The notes under the pieces are model-generated. The model was given only the letters and a program-made list of their open reading frames with translations. It was not told the DNA's origin and ran no database searches. Shown here piece after piece: positions 1-11,438 of a stretch of DNA of 64,000 nt (position 1 is the first letter of the stretch; each line of letters begins with the position of its first letter). A program made the position numbers and the translations under genes. This stretch comes from Helichrysum umbraculigerum (taxonomy: Eukaryota; Streptophyta; Magnoliopsida; Asterales; Asteraceae), in NCBI GenBank assembly GCA_949592205.1, contig CATIUR010000003.1:81310501-81374500 (forward strand). Reading direction: 5' to 3'.

Positions 1-254
1 AGTACAAATCTCCTCCTACCCTCTATCACATTCCGCAAAACTGCTGATATCTGTTCGGATGTAATATCCTTTTTCCTTTTGAAAACCTTAATCCTCGTAA
101 TCATTTGAACTCGCAAGTTGGATGATTACAATCACTGTTATTCTACGCTATTGATTGTCACTTGCGTTGTGGTATATTACCGTAATATATACAGCTACGA
201 TGATCATATTCTTATACAAAACTCTGACATGTCCCTTATCTTCATTGAAGGAAC

Positions 255-1364
255 ATGCCTCCACGACGCCAAAAGTTCACTCAAGCTCAGGTTGACCGAC
301 TGGTGGCTGATGCAGTACTTGCCGAACGACAACGATCTGAAAGTGTCGAAACAACACCAAATGCCCCTATAGTGAAACCCTGCACCTACAAAGACTTCCT
401 TAACTGCAATCCTTTGAACTTCAAAGGCACAGAAGGTGCCATTGGGTTATTGCGATGGCTGGAGAAGACAGAGGCAGTCTTTCGCATCTGCAGCTGCCCT
501 GAGAACTGTAAGGTCAAGTTCTCCACCTACACTTTCATGGATGATGCTCTGACATGGTGGAACACCTATGCTGACTCGGTGGGCCAAGACCTTGCTTTGG
601 AAACTCCCTGGGATGAGCTGAAGAAAATGATCAAGGATGAGTATTGTCCTAGGGATGAGATCCAACAGCTCGAGGCAGAATTCTGGAATCTCTCCACTCA
701 AGGGAATGACATTGCTGGTTATTCCTCCCGATTTAATCAGTTGGCGCACCTGTGTCCAGGTATGGTTGATACGGAATCCAAGCGAATTGAGCGCTATCTT
801 TGGGGACTTCCTCCACAAATTCAGGGAATGGTTACTTCGTCAAACTCTCCCACATTTCATGGTACAGTACGTATGGCACACAAACTGATGGCACAAATGG
901 TTCGTCAAGGAACCGCTGGCGACAAAAATACTGGAAACAGCTCGGGAGATAACAAGAGGAAAGCTGATGGAAGCTCTGGAAATCAGAGCCAAGCTAACAA
1001 GAAGCCTGCAACTGCTCAGGCCAACACCTCTGAATCCGATGACAAGAAAGAGTATAAGGGAAGAAAGCCCTATTGCTCTAAGTGCAAGCTTCATCATGGT
1101 GGTCTATGTCCTTGCACCAAATGCAAGCGATTTGGACATCTGACCAAAGACTGTAAAGCAACCACCACTGGTACCGACACCTCTGCACCCAAAACCTGCT
1201 ATGAGTGCAATGGTACTGGGCATTTCAAGAGAGACTGCCCAAAACTGAAGGACAAAAACAACAACGCCGCTAAGGGCAGGTTCTATGTACTTAATGCTGA
1301 AGGTAATCACCAGAACCCTAGACTTATTGACTTACTCAACACGGGTACATTCACTCCCGGATAA
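255..1364 (+). CDS. Gag of element A (capsid and nucleocapsid)
   Basis: This 369-residue protein is the structural polyprotein that would package retrotransposon RNA in cytoplasmic particles. Residues about 45-215 are the retrotransposon Gag (capsid) region, with the typical GAIGLLRWLEKTEAVF and ALTWWNTY segments. Two CCHC zinc knuckles follow: CTKCKRFGHLTKDC at about 287-300 and CYECNGTGHFKRDC at about 315-328, after a Cys/His-rich stretch from about 273. The ATG at 255 matches the MPPR/MPPK start of Gag in element E and has a similar preceding sequence. In E, Gag continues into protease. Here the frame diverges after the second knuckle and stops at 1362-1364, so protease and the rest of pol are missing. 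Capsid and knuckles look intact, so a Gag-only product is possible. Expression is not shown. Confidence 0.88.
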   Translation: MPPRRQKFTQAQVDRLVADAVLAERQRSESVETTPNAPIVKPCTYKDFLNCNPLNFKGTEGAIGLLRWLEKTEAVFRICSCPENCKVKFSTYTFMDDALTWWNTYADSVGQDLALETPWDELKKMIKDEYCPRDEIQQLEAEFWNLSTQGNDIAGYSSRFNQLAHLCPGMVDTESKRIERYLWGLPPQIQGMVTSSNSPTFHGTVRMAHKLMAQMVRQGTAGDKNTGNSSGDNKRKADGSSGNQSQANKKPATAQANTSESDDKKEYKGRKPYCSKCKLHHGGLCPCTKCKRFGHLTKDCKATTTGTDTSAPKTCYECNGTGHFKRDCPKLKDKNNNAAKGRFYVLNAEGNHQNPRLIDLLNTGTFTPG

Positions 1365-2890
1365 CCAAAACTGCATCTGTATTACTTACTTGAATAGGTT
1401 CTATTACTGCTTAGTACTTTATGTGTTTCCTTAGATTCTAAGTACAAATAGAATAAGGAAATTGGCGAACTATTTCAGGTAGACAGTATGAAACCGATGG
1501 AATCGGTGATACATACAAGTATGATTAGGCTATTATGGGATATTGGTATATATACATACATAGGCCTAGACTACGTACCACTCACTAGGCTATTATATAC
1601 TGGATGTATAGGAATAGGCATTTACTCGATGATACCCTTGAGACCATCTACACCATTATAAACGACAAACATAGCTGCTACAATGTCCTTTGATACGGAG
1701 ATCGGGACTCTATTTTAAAATGCTACCGTCTACAAAATTTTATGTCTACAATGTACACCGTTTTACTGATAGGTGAACCCTAGGAAAATCATTTTCAGCA
1801 ATTTTAACATGCTTTTACCCCGAACTTTTTCATAAAATCTATTTTCAAGCAAATTTTGTTAAACGAGATTTCAAAACTTTGCCGCTGACAAAATTTCAAC
1901 TGAACTATTTATCGACTAAAGTTTTTATCAATCTTCAAAGTTTTCAATCGACTTTCACTATCGAAATTTTCTGACAAATGTACTTTTAACAAACATGTTG
2001 CAAAGTTTCTTACGAAATGTTTTAAAGAATTTTCAAAACTTCAAAACCGTTTAAACTTGCTTACTGTACACAACTTTATACAAAATTTCAAACCCTGAAT
2101 GGTCAACAAAATTACACAGTACACAATGACCTACTTGCTGTTATAGGAACAAAACCTACCAGAATCTGAATAGGGATGCGATTATGGTAACTCGCTAGCA
2201 ACCTAGCTGCTTTCATACTACTTACTTGATAAACTTTACTTGCTACTTGATACTTGTTAGGTTTTCCCTAGATTCTAAGTTCACTAAAGAGTTAGGGAAA
2301 AATGACAATTTAGATCTATAGTCTCTATATAAGAAACTAGTTTTAGTACAAAGGTATAGGAATCACATATCCTACGCAGTAGTATACCGGAAAACATACC
2401 GGTTGATTTTTATATACTGGTTAACGTCCCGAGTAAAACAAATTTTTGGGTGACGACTCACATAAAACCGTATTTTGGGTAACATCCCGCATAAACCTAA
2501 AATGTGCTAAACCACTTCGTTTCTGTATGAGACTGATAGAGTCTAAGGTGGGCTACTAGTACAAAATGTAGTTGTATTCCAGCAATTGGCTGAACGACCA
2601 ACTTTGTCCTACCGACAAAACAATCACGGATTTACTGAATTACTTTAGGCTACTAGTACACATTGTAGCTACCCTCTAATGATCGACTGGACTGATCAGG
2701 TAGGCATAATAGTTAACACATCTCGAAATTTCATTTCGAATTCCTTAGTTACCGGAAGGACATTAGTTCAACAAGGGGAGATAGACAACTCTAGATAGGT
2801 GTTGTTAGACTTACGTAGATAACACGCGAACTATAACTTGAATACAACGATAAATACTACGAACAAATTTCGGGACGAAATTCTCCTAAC
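1365..2890 (+). other. Non-coding internal region of element A
   Basis: About 1.5 kb between the gag stop and the polypurine tract. It is AT-rich and stop-dense in all frames, and I recognise no pol domain. It occupies the place of the roughly 3.3 kb protease-to-chromodomain region of a complete Tekay element. Confidence 0.6.
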
Positions 2891-2900
2891 AAGGGGAGAA
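2891..2900 (+). other. Polypurine tract of element A
   Basis: AAGGGGAGAA lies directly against the LTR start TGTGACAC. This is the plus-strand priming site for reverse transcription. Confidence 0.85.
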
Positions 2901-5029
2901 TGTGACACCCGGTCAAAAATGACCCAAATTACCGTCCAAATTTAAACTTTAACTACGAAGTATTAAATAACACGAAACGATTATCTAATAATCACACGTA
3001 CACAAATCTTGTAGAACGCAGAAACCCAAAATACAATTTGGTGAAAAACATTTTTAAACAAAGTATTATTATTGAGAATAATAACTCCGTACTCTGAAAA
3101 TTATTTAAATACATTTTAGATACAGAAAACTATCCGTCAATCTAGACAAAAACAAAGATGTATTTTTATACTTCATTAAAAGTATTTTCATAAAATACTT
3201 TGATTAAAAACGTATACAAAATAATATTTAGAATATTATCATTTTAAAACATTAGACTACTTAACGATCGGGTACACAAACACGGGACGAAAAATACACA
3301 CACACCTCAATAATTGAGGCCGGTGTATATACACCGACCCCAATTATTTCCCTCTCACAAACACACACTCGGCTCTCATCTCTTTCTCTCGGTTCCTCTC
3401 CATCGATCAACACAACAACAATCATCATCTTCATCACATTCTTGGCATCATCATCTTCACCATCGACATCCTCATCATCTCCATTTTCGGTTCCAACTTG
3501 AGTACGTATGAATCTTCACTAATTTACTTCAATTTTATGTTTATAGTGCGTTATATATCATGTATTAGCATTCCAATAAGTTGATTATGTTCAAAAATGG
3601 ATTTAAAACTGGTTTTGTGAGTATTCTGCTCGAAACAGACCTGAAACGACCTCACAGCCGTTCGGCTATACAAAGCAGTTCGGCTATACCAAAGCCGTTC
3701 GGCTATACCAAAGCAGATCGGCTAATCTCAGCCGTTCGGCTAAGAAACCTTAGCCGATCGGCTATGTGCACTTTTTGAGCAAACCATATTTTGTAGTTTT
3801 GTAGTCCTCTGAGTCACGGTCGTCTGGGCAGCTTGATCGCCTAAATCCGAGTTCGTATGAGGGAGATATGGTCAAAACGGTGCAGCCATGTCAAAACAGT
3901 TTCACAACGAACTTTTTATATATATACACGACGAATGTTCTTACGAAAACAAATCAAATTATGTTTTTGAAATATAATTTCAATTCCGTCACCAACGGGT
4001 CGTACACTTTTACAAACTACCAACTTAATTGGATTTCAAACATATAAACATAAACACGAATCGAATACTTTGAACACCTACAATCAAACGAACAAACATA
4101 CGAATGATTCACTAAACACTCACTTACAAATATACAACCTCGCGTGTTTAGGACACTAGGAGACTTCGGGGATTGTTTATTACACGTCGGATACGTACAT
4201 TGCTCGGATAGACTCAGGTGAGTCTCACGGCCCCTTTTTACTGTTTTACTGTTTTGGGGGAGATGCATTACTTGTTTTACTCGAACACATGTACTTACTT
4301 ACTTGATTTACTTACTGATTTACTGGTATATCGATTGCATGGGTTTTACTTAATCCAATGAAGTACCTTTAATCATAGTTGTTAGTTATGGACTTAAGCG
4401 CGAGTTTTAGTATATGGATCCATATGGGACTGACAATCCCCACCTGGGGTGGTAGCGCCACCACGAACCGTACTCGTATAAACAGGTGTTTTCTACTCGT
4501 TTCATATGAATGTTTTTGGATTAGCATTCACAAGGGCAATTACTTACTTACTGTTAAGCTTCAACTATGGTGCTCATGGCAATGTATATCGAAACTATTG
4601 CATACGTGCAATTATTACTTACTTTTACAAATTGATGTGTTCAAAACTGTATTTACAATAAACCTGTGAGATTCACCAACCTTTTGGTTGACCTGTTTTA
4701 GTAATGCATTCTCAGGTACACAGCAACAGTAGGGTTGATCAGTACGGATGGCCCAACAGGATATGCTTTAGTAGCTCGAGTCGCATGCAATTACACATAT
4801 GAAGATTTTACTTGCATTATCTTTTGTATAATGATTATGTACTTAAAATCTAACAAAACAAGTTGCGAACTCATCAATGATGTATTACTTTTGAAAACTT
4901 ATGTATTAATGTAACATCTTCTACAACGTCTCATTTAGAGTCGTTTGCTTGTACTTTAGTGTTTTGATATTTGATTAGTCACGCCCAAAAACAATCGCTT
5001 CCGCAAAGCATGAAATTGGGGGTGTGACA
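2901..5029 (+). repeat. 3' LTR of element A
   Basis: A 2129-bp LTR bounded by TG and CA. It shares its first 30 bases and several internal blocks with solo LTR S (47448-51011). It holds a promoter-like dyad (3305-3319), the 16-base palindrome CGGTGTATATACACCG (3321-3336), a CT-rich tract (3345-3490), a dyad array (3655-3765), TATATATATA at 3917-3926, the palindrome ATATGGATCCATAT (4412-4425), and stem-loops at 4448-4462 and 4597-4612. Confidence 0.88.
3655..3765 (+). promoter_or_regulatory. Dyad array in LTR A (AGCCGTTCGGCT type)
   Basis: About six units spaced roughly 19 bases, with arms AGCCG and CGGCT around a TT or AT centre. Two units have one arm degraded to AGCAG. The nearest clear TATA-like box is about 150 bases downstream at 3917. 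Confidence 0.7.
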
Positions 5030-5175
5030 CAAACGAACGAAACCTGTTATTCTTGATTCAAAACGTCTTATTAACACCAAATCGATCCAAAACCCTTGAT
5101 TATTCTTGATTTTCTTCACGAACTAAACCAAAAATCTTCCAATACACGAAAAATACGACGATCAAATCACTTAGA

Positions 5176-5188
5176 GGCTCTGATACCA
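5176..5188 (-). other. Primer-binding site of element H (tRNA-iMet)
   Basis: The minus strand reads TGGTATCAGAGCC, complementary to the 3' end of plant initiator tRNA-Met, two bases after the LTR end. Confidence 0.8.
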
Positions 5189-5190
5189 GT

Positions 5191-5636
5191 TGATAGTGCC
5201 TCTAATGTAGGATCTAAGTGATGAACGACAGCAATTATATGGCGGAAACAAACAATTGCACAATAAACTAATAATCGCAAACCGAAACAAATGATCAATC
5301 AAAGTAAACGAGTTTATTAGCTTGATAAACGTATAAGTACTGATTACAATGATGTTTAGTACACAAATGGTGCTAGGGTTTCGTCAACCCTAGCCGAAAA
5401 CCTATAGGTTTTTATTTATACTCGAAAACTGGCAGACATGCGTCACTTATGGAAGTGTCACATGCAGCCACCTTAATGCGTCACTTACCTAAGTGTCGCT
5501 ATGCGTCACTTAGGCAAGTGTCGCCTAAACCTATACAGAAGTGTCGTTATACAAGAAAATGACTTTTCTATTATAAACGACTAACGACACTTACAACTCG
5601 ATAGACCAACTGACTGACATACAAACTGTACCAACA
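5191..5636 (-). repeat. LTR of element H
   Basis: About 446 bp; on the minus strand it starts TGTTGGTACAG and ends CACTATCA beside the primer-binding site. The outer boundary is inferred from the TG start alone, because the coding sequence next to it is broken off inside reverse transcriptase and no clear polypurine tract remains. Confidence 0.55.
5412..5552 (-). promoter_or_regulatory. Dyad array plus TATA box in LTR H
   Basis: Three dyads of the form GCGTCACTTA-nn-TAAGTGTCGC (one arm mismatch) and an extra half-site lie at 5439-5552. On the minus strand they are followed about 20 bases later by TATAAATAA (5420-5412). Confidence 0.68.
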
Positions 5637-7607
5637 CTCTCTCATCCTTCTTATTTCTGAAAACCCATCTTGTGCCTGTTGCTCTTTTCCCTTTTACCAA
5701 ATCAGCCAATTTCCATACTCCTTGTATCTTAAACTGAAGCATTTCTTCTTGCATTGCTTCTATCCAACTGGGATCCTTCAATGCCTCAGTTACTTTCTTG
5801 GGTTCAATCTGAGACAGAAAACAAGCATTTAAAGAAGAGTGAAGCTCTTCTTCAAGCTGTTATGTATCATCTTCTGTACTTTCCTTACTTTGCATTCTGG
5901 TTTGTACAGCAGAATCAATGTCACCTATTACATACTCAAGAGGATGATCCTTATGAGTTCTGTACTTTGAGGTAGGTGTGACATGTAACTCAGAATCCAA
6001 GTTGGTATAATTGAATTCTTCTTCTTGGAGCAAATCATGACAGTCTTTTGTGACAGTATCAACAATATGTTTACATCCCTTTGAAAAGTCTCTCAAATTT
6101 GCTGCCAACTCTTGCTCTAGACTCATCTCACTATCATCTTCATCTTCTGACAAATCATGCATGTCAGGATCTGTTTCATACTGTAATGATGTCTTTTGAG
6201 CTGATGAATCTTGAGATGATTGTTGTGATGGTTTCTGAGGAGTAGAATAAAACACTTTTGGGGGATCAGGAGACCATATTGGAAATAAAATATATTCCAA
6301 TGAATCATTTTTCTTTCCATTTGTATCTCCTTCTGCTGCTTTACGTGTACCTATGCTACCTGCAATTGTACCTGCACTAGAATCTACAGATGTATATCCA
6401 AAAGCAGAACTAAGAGCATCAATATCAAACAAAGAAGCTGGTCCTCTTCCTACAGGGTTAGCAGTATGTTCATTGAAAGTTATATTGATTATCTCCTCAA
6501 TGATTCTGGTTTTTTGATTGAATACTCTGTAAGCTTTACTTTGAACAGAATAGCCAACAAATAAACCTTCATCAGCCTTACTCTCAAACTTGCCTAAGTG
6601 ATCTTTGGTGTTTAAGATAGTACACAGACATCCAAAAGGTTTTAAAAAGCTAACCAAGGGTTTTCTTTTAAACAGCAACTCATATGGTGTCTTATTGTGA
6701 GGCTTAACAATTAATACTCTATTTTGAACATAACATGTTGTGCTTACTGCTTCTGCCCAGAAGGACATAGGTAGTTTAGCATCAGCTAGCATAGTTCTTG
6801 CAGCCTCAATTAGTGTCCTATTTCTCATTTCAGCTACTCCATTCAGTTGTGGAGTCCTAGGTGCACTAAATTCTCTCTTAATACCTTTAGATTCACAGAA
6901 CTTATCCATCTCAAGATTTTTAAATTCTGTCCCATTATCACTTCTGATGACTTTAACTTTCTTTTCAAGTTGATTTTCAATCTTAGTTATAAATGATCTA
7001 AGTTGTTCACATGTCTCATCTTTTGTCCTAAGAAAGAAAACCCATGTAAATCTAGTATAATCATCAATCACTACAAGGTATTAAGACTTCTTCCCTATAC
7101 TACTTATGTTGGTTGGTCCATATATATGTCCATATGCAATAAGTGTAAGGGTGAAGTATTTGAGTTCACAGCTTTGGACTTAAAGGAAGACTTGTATTGC
7201 TTGCCTTTTTGACAGGAACACAATGATCATCACATGAATACACCTTTTTCAGGTCAACCTCTAACAAGCTTGTTTTAAACAAGTTTATTAATGGTTTTGT
7301 AATTCATGTGACACATCCTTCTATGCCACAATTCAGATTCATTCAAACTTGCTTTAGAGATAAGACAGTTTAATTATGGTTGAGGTTTCATATTTGCTAA
7401 GTCACACTTATACACATTATTCTTTCTTGGTATTTTCATTAAAATCAAATTTTCAGGAATTTTAAATTTTTCAGAAAGAATAAAGCAATGAGTGTCATAA
7501 AAAAGAACTGGGTTCTTCTTATCTGTGATTTGACTCACACTTAGCAAATTGTAATTCAGTTGTTCAACAAAATAAACATCAGTAAAACTCATCTTATTAC
7601 TCTGCAC
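5637..7607 (-). pseudogene. Element H pol remnant (protease side, integrase, start of reverse transcriptase)
   Basis: Minus-strand fragments of a copia Pol. The part at 7607-7374 matches the region between protease and integrase of copia elements (LNYNLLSVSQITDKKN). A stop near 7080 precedes the integrase core at 7071 downwards, which shows IDDYTRFTWVFF, then IRSDNGTEF (second Asp), then PQLNGVAEMRNRTL (catalytic Glu). An acidic, Ser-rich linker follows, then the start of reverse transcriptase (WIEAMQEEM, then TGTRWVFRNKKDE) near 5770-5650. The frame then leaves the family sequence, so most of reverse transcriptase and all of RNase H are missing. It cannot make a working polymerase. Confidence 0.82.
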
Positions 7608-7786
7608 TGTTCTTTTCCTGTGATTTTCCCACCTTTGGGATTGCTTCCAAATGCTACATATCCTCCATCAAATTATTTGAACTCCTGTAGCTTTTTCATA
7701 TTACCTGTCATGTGCCTTGAGCAGCCACTATCAATATGCCCTAAATCTGAAGCTTTACTCTGCACATACAATCAGAAAGAGAAATG

Positions 7787-9530
7787 TTAGTTTCTCTTGG
7801 GAACCCAAACCAACTTGGATTTGGGTTGCCCATGTGCATTCACATAATCAACTCTCTTGTAGATTATTGATTGTGAAGCACTGTTGGTATTTGGACTTCT
7901 AAAATTATCAAATTTAAAAGGTGTCCAAATCCAACTGATTTTAGAGTAAGCAGTTTTGACCGGTTGACTATGCTTGGCAGTTATAAAACTCTTATTACTG
8001 GTAAAACGCTTAGCTGTTATAAAACTTGCTTGGCGGTTATAAGTGTTAAAAGTCCTATTATGCCTAGTTGTCAAAACAGTTTTGACTGCTTGAGTCTTTT
8101 GACTATTGGCTGTGTTTTTAGTTATGACAGCTCCAGTAGTTTTAGCTGGAGGAGTTTTAACTGCTACAGCCGTGGGGTGCAACTTTCTGTCATTAGCAAC
8201 ATGAGTGATTTTTGAATTAAGATTTCTTTTCTTGATCATGTTTGCTTTAGAAAATGACTGTTTCTTATTCCTTTGAATTAAATAACAGTCAATTTGAAGA
8301 TGACCCATTTTTCCACATATAAAGCAAGTTTTCTCCTTTACCACAGTAAAATTACTTCCCATCCTTTGTGAAATCATTTGGTTCCAATTTCTTTGATTAC
8401 CTCCGGGAGAGTGTTTTTGAAGATTTTGTGGTAAAGATGAAGAACCAGCTTTACATTTGCAATTCACACAGTTATTTTTAACAGATACTTGATTCACAGA
8501 GTTCCTAACTGGTTTAATTGCAGCACTAACATATCCTAAACCATGTTTAGTATTATTAGTGGTGTTTCTCTTATCTTCTAAAGCATGTTTCAACTTTTGT
8601 TGAAATAGTTTCTTTCCCTCTTCTAACTTAGCATCATTAAGTTCAGAAACTAAACCAGCTATAGACTTCTTTTCATTCTCAAATAATGTTTCAAACTTGA
8701 TTGATTCAGTTTTAACACTTTTTACACTCTCAGAACTAGAATCACTATCATCATCATCTGTCCAATCTCTTATCTCAACCTTATCTTGACTCTCAACTTT
8801 AGGTAAACTTATACTTGGATCAGCCTTTTTTAACCTCATCCTTCATCTCTTCCTTAAGTGAATTGATATCAATATCAAGTTTTTTAGAGAAGTAGTTTTG
8901 GTTATAAGGTGGTTCTGCAGCATTGTATCCTAATCCATTTTTAAGTTTACAGAAAATTTGTGAGTCAATCAACTTATTCACATTCTTAGAGGTATATTGG
9001 AAAGTGTCTACTCTCAATCTTATATTCTCTTTCTCACATGTGACCTCAGCAAGTTTCTTAGTTAATGTTTCTATTTTAGCATTTAGATTATCTCTCTCCC
9101 AGATAGCATATTCCCTATCAAGCTTAAACTGTGCTTCATTAGCCTCATATGCTTTTATCTATTTTTCAAGATTTTCTATAGCTACAGTAGTATGTTTACT
9201 TTTGATTTCCCATTGCTTGAGTTCATCACAAATTTTAAGATTATGGTCTCTTTAATGTTTAACAGTTTGTTTACACACAGATGAACATAACTTAACTTGT
9301 ACCTCATATGGAGCTTCTGACTTGTTGTCAGACTCAGCAATGGCCATCTGGCACTCATTCTTTACTTCATGCTCCTCTTGATCACTCCAATCAAACCCAA
9401 TACCATCTTGACTAACCATGGCACTGGATGTACCACCTTGAATTGGTACACTTCTTCTTTGATTACCATTGTAGTTTCCAAATCTTTGACCATTCTGCTC
9501 TTGTCTTGGACTCCTACATTCATAACACAA
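7787..9530 (-). pseudogene. Element H gag remnant (zinc knuckles and coiled coil)
   Basis: Minus-strand pieces at 9530-9252, 9250-8820 and 8839-7787 together cover the C-terminal two-thirds of a long copia Gag. The first piece begins at the end of a zinc knuckle (ECRSPRQEQ) and runs into QDGIGFDWSDQEEHE. A coiled-coil stretch follows, broken by an in-frame stop near 9160. After a frameshift near 8830 there is a Ser/Asp-rich region and a second CCHC knuckle, CFICGKMGHLQIDC, at about 8326-8285. The capsid-encoding N-terminal part is missing. This two-knuckle layout with a coiled coil is one I associate with Asteraceae copia elements. Confidence 0.78.
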
Positions 9531-11438
9531 GAGAAAGTGAGAAAAGAAAAAATTAGGGTGTGTTTAGTTACGAAATTTTTTTCCAATTTTCATTCGTTGT
9601 TTTTCAAGGGAGTAAGGAGTTGATCGCGGCCGAATGGTCGGTCTTTTTAGGAATCGCTTCCAGTCGTTGCGGGCCTCCCGCTTGGCTCGGCGATCAGTGG
9701 GTTTTAAATTTATAAAGAGCTGGGGCTCAACTTATAAATACTACCTACTATACAGGGTGAGTAAGCAGCAAGTATAACTCGAGGTCGTTCTTAAATCGGA
9801 GCGAATTGAAACGAAGTGATGCCAAGAACAGAGTTCGCTTTTAGGATGGTTTGTGCAAGTAGGTAGGGTTTTTTTTGGAGTTTTTGGTTTTCTAATTAAC
9901 TAATTAACTACATGCAGTAAAATAAAAGATAGAGGAGAATCGGTAGCTAGGTAGACAGATAGAGAATTGCGGCAGTTGAAACTTCGATAATCGGTTGTCG
10001 GGATGATGCTTATTATAAAGATAATTGGGGACATTTTCAGTTAATAGACAAATGCATTACGGGTGTAAACACTAGGTCCCTACTTATTCTAGTTAATTAC
10101 CAGAATCCGTATGTCACTGAGCACCTAGGCTATCGTGATTCTGATCAGAACAGGCTGCTCAACCCCCCACACTGTCTTTTGGAGCAGTGACCCTTGAAGG
10201 GTGCAGGAATAAGGTAACAGACTGCCCATTGGGTTATTCTGACCGTTCTTAACACCTAAATGTAAATGCCATCTCCTAAACATGTTCAGATCATTACTTT
10301 GTTATTCTAAACTATCAGTTTTGTAGAGTCTAGGGGTTTTAAGAATTCTGAACCACTGCTGGGCTTGACTTTCATCACTAGACTCATTCCTTACGTTTGA
10401 CTAGCTTAAATACTTCTGTCATGATCTAGACTCTCCTTTGCAATCAGTCATTCAGCCCTAGGAACACCAGCGGTATACAATGCATACTCATTCCACAGCG
10501 TACCACACTAGGCACCGTTTACGATGTACTACACTTAAACAGTTCCACAGACCCTTGTAACTAGGGATATGTTGTAGCTTTTTATCCCTAGGTACAGGTA
10601 CGGTGTACTATGCCGAAATGTTTCCATAGCTTCAGTTCCAGAGGTGGATAGGCGGTGTACTGTAACATTTCCACAGTTATATTGGTTCCTAGGCCATATT
10701 CTAGGGTCTCTAGGTAATCCACAGTGTTGGCACATACGGCTATCTCCGGAGCTTCCACGTTGTACTCCACCAGTGGTGTTTCCAAAGCTATACTCAGTAC
10801 TTCAGCCGAATTACAGTGACAGACACGGCTTCGTACTATAACACATATAACTTCCTACTGTACCTAGAGGTGATCAAGTTCTAAGCCTAAAGTAGCAGTC
10901 ACGCGAAGGACTGGAAAGGGTGATCCATAACTAAGTCTAGATGCATGATAAGTTTAGACATAGCAAAAATAACAATTCCCAATTATATGGTTTTTAAAGA
11001 TTAATTCAACATCATCCCTACGTCTAATTATCTACATTTCAACAACCGCAACAGCACACTACTCAATAAGCATGGCAATAACAGTAACATACATCATACA
11101 AGCAGGCAGAAATAATTCGGACATAGTATAAGTATGAAAAGATAGATATCACCAGTAAATTGAGCAGCGTAACGGCTGAAAAGAAAGACAGAGTCTTGCA
11201 CCAAGAATGCTTTTATTACACCGTGATTACAATACCAGCTTCCTTCTCTCTCTACTGCTAACCAACTAACTATCTCTCTAGAGACGGAGAGCTCTAGAGA
11301 GAGAAACTATCTAAACTATCCTAGAGAGAGAGTAAAACTATAAAAACGTAAAGAAAACGAAGAGAATTGAAGTGTGAGAGTGTTGGATGGATGAATTGTG
11401 TTGAAAATGTGGAAATGAGACTTCTATATATAGGCAAT

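Larger units (their letters stand above)
1..5029 (+). mobile_element. Element A: Tekay-like Ty3/gypsy retrotransposon with gag only (5' end outside window)
   Basis: The window opens inside the 5' leader. A full gag is followed by about 1.5 kb without recognisable pol, then a polypurine tract (2891-2900) and a 3' LTR (2901-5029) that starts TGTGACAC and ends GTGTGACA. The sequence just before the tract (AATTTCGGGACGAAATTCT) is nearly the same as in the complete Tekay element E, which places A in that lineage. Protease, reverse transcriptase, RNase H and integrase are all absent, so A would depend on proteins from a relative. The 5' LTR and target duplication cannot be seen. Confidence 0.85.
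5030..9552 (-). mobile_element. Element H: decayed Ty1/copia retrotransposon remnant
   Basis: On the minus strand it reads: truncated Gag, protease-side region, integrase, the first part of reverse transcriptase, then an LTR (5636-5191), then a primer-binding site (5188-5176) and leader up to element A. The low-coordinate end is cut by A and the high-coordinate end by MITE M1 or an earlier break. Frameshifts and stops are frequent. The Gag arrangement is typical of Asteraceae copia elements from my knowledge of that family. Confidence 0.8.

Noticed and set aside
1365..2890. Hidden pol in element A
   Set aside because: I looked for DTG, FIDD, IDYRELNK, YCDAS and integrase core motifs in all frames and saw none.
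10535..10841. Open frames of about 65 codons repeated at 33890-34196
   Set aside because: They are repeated only because both LTRs of D contain them. They overlap on both strands and lack any protein feature.
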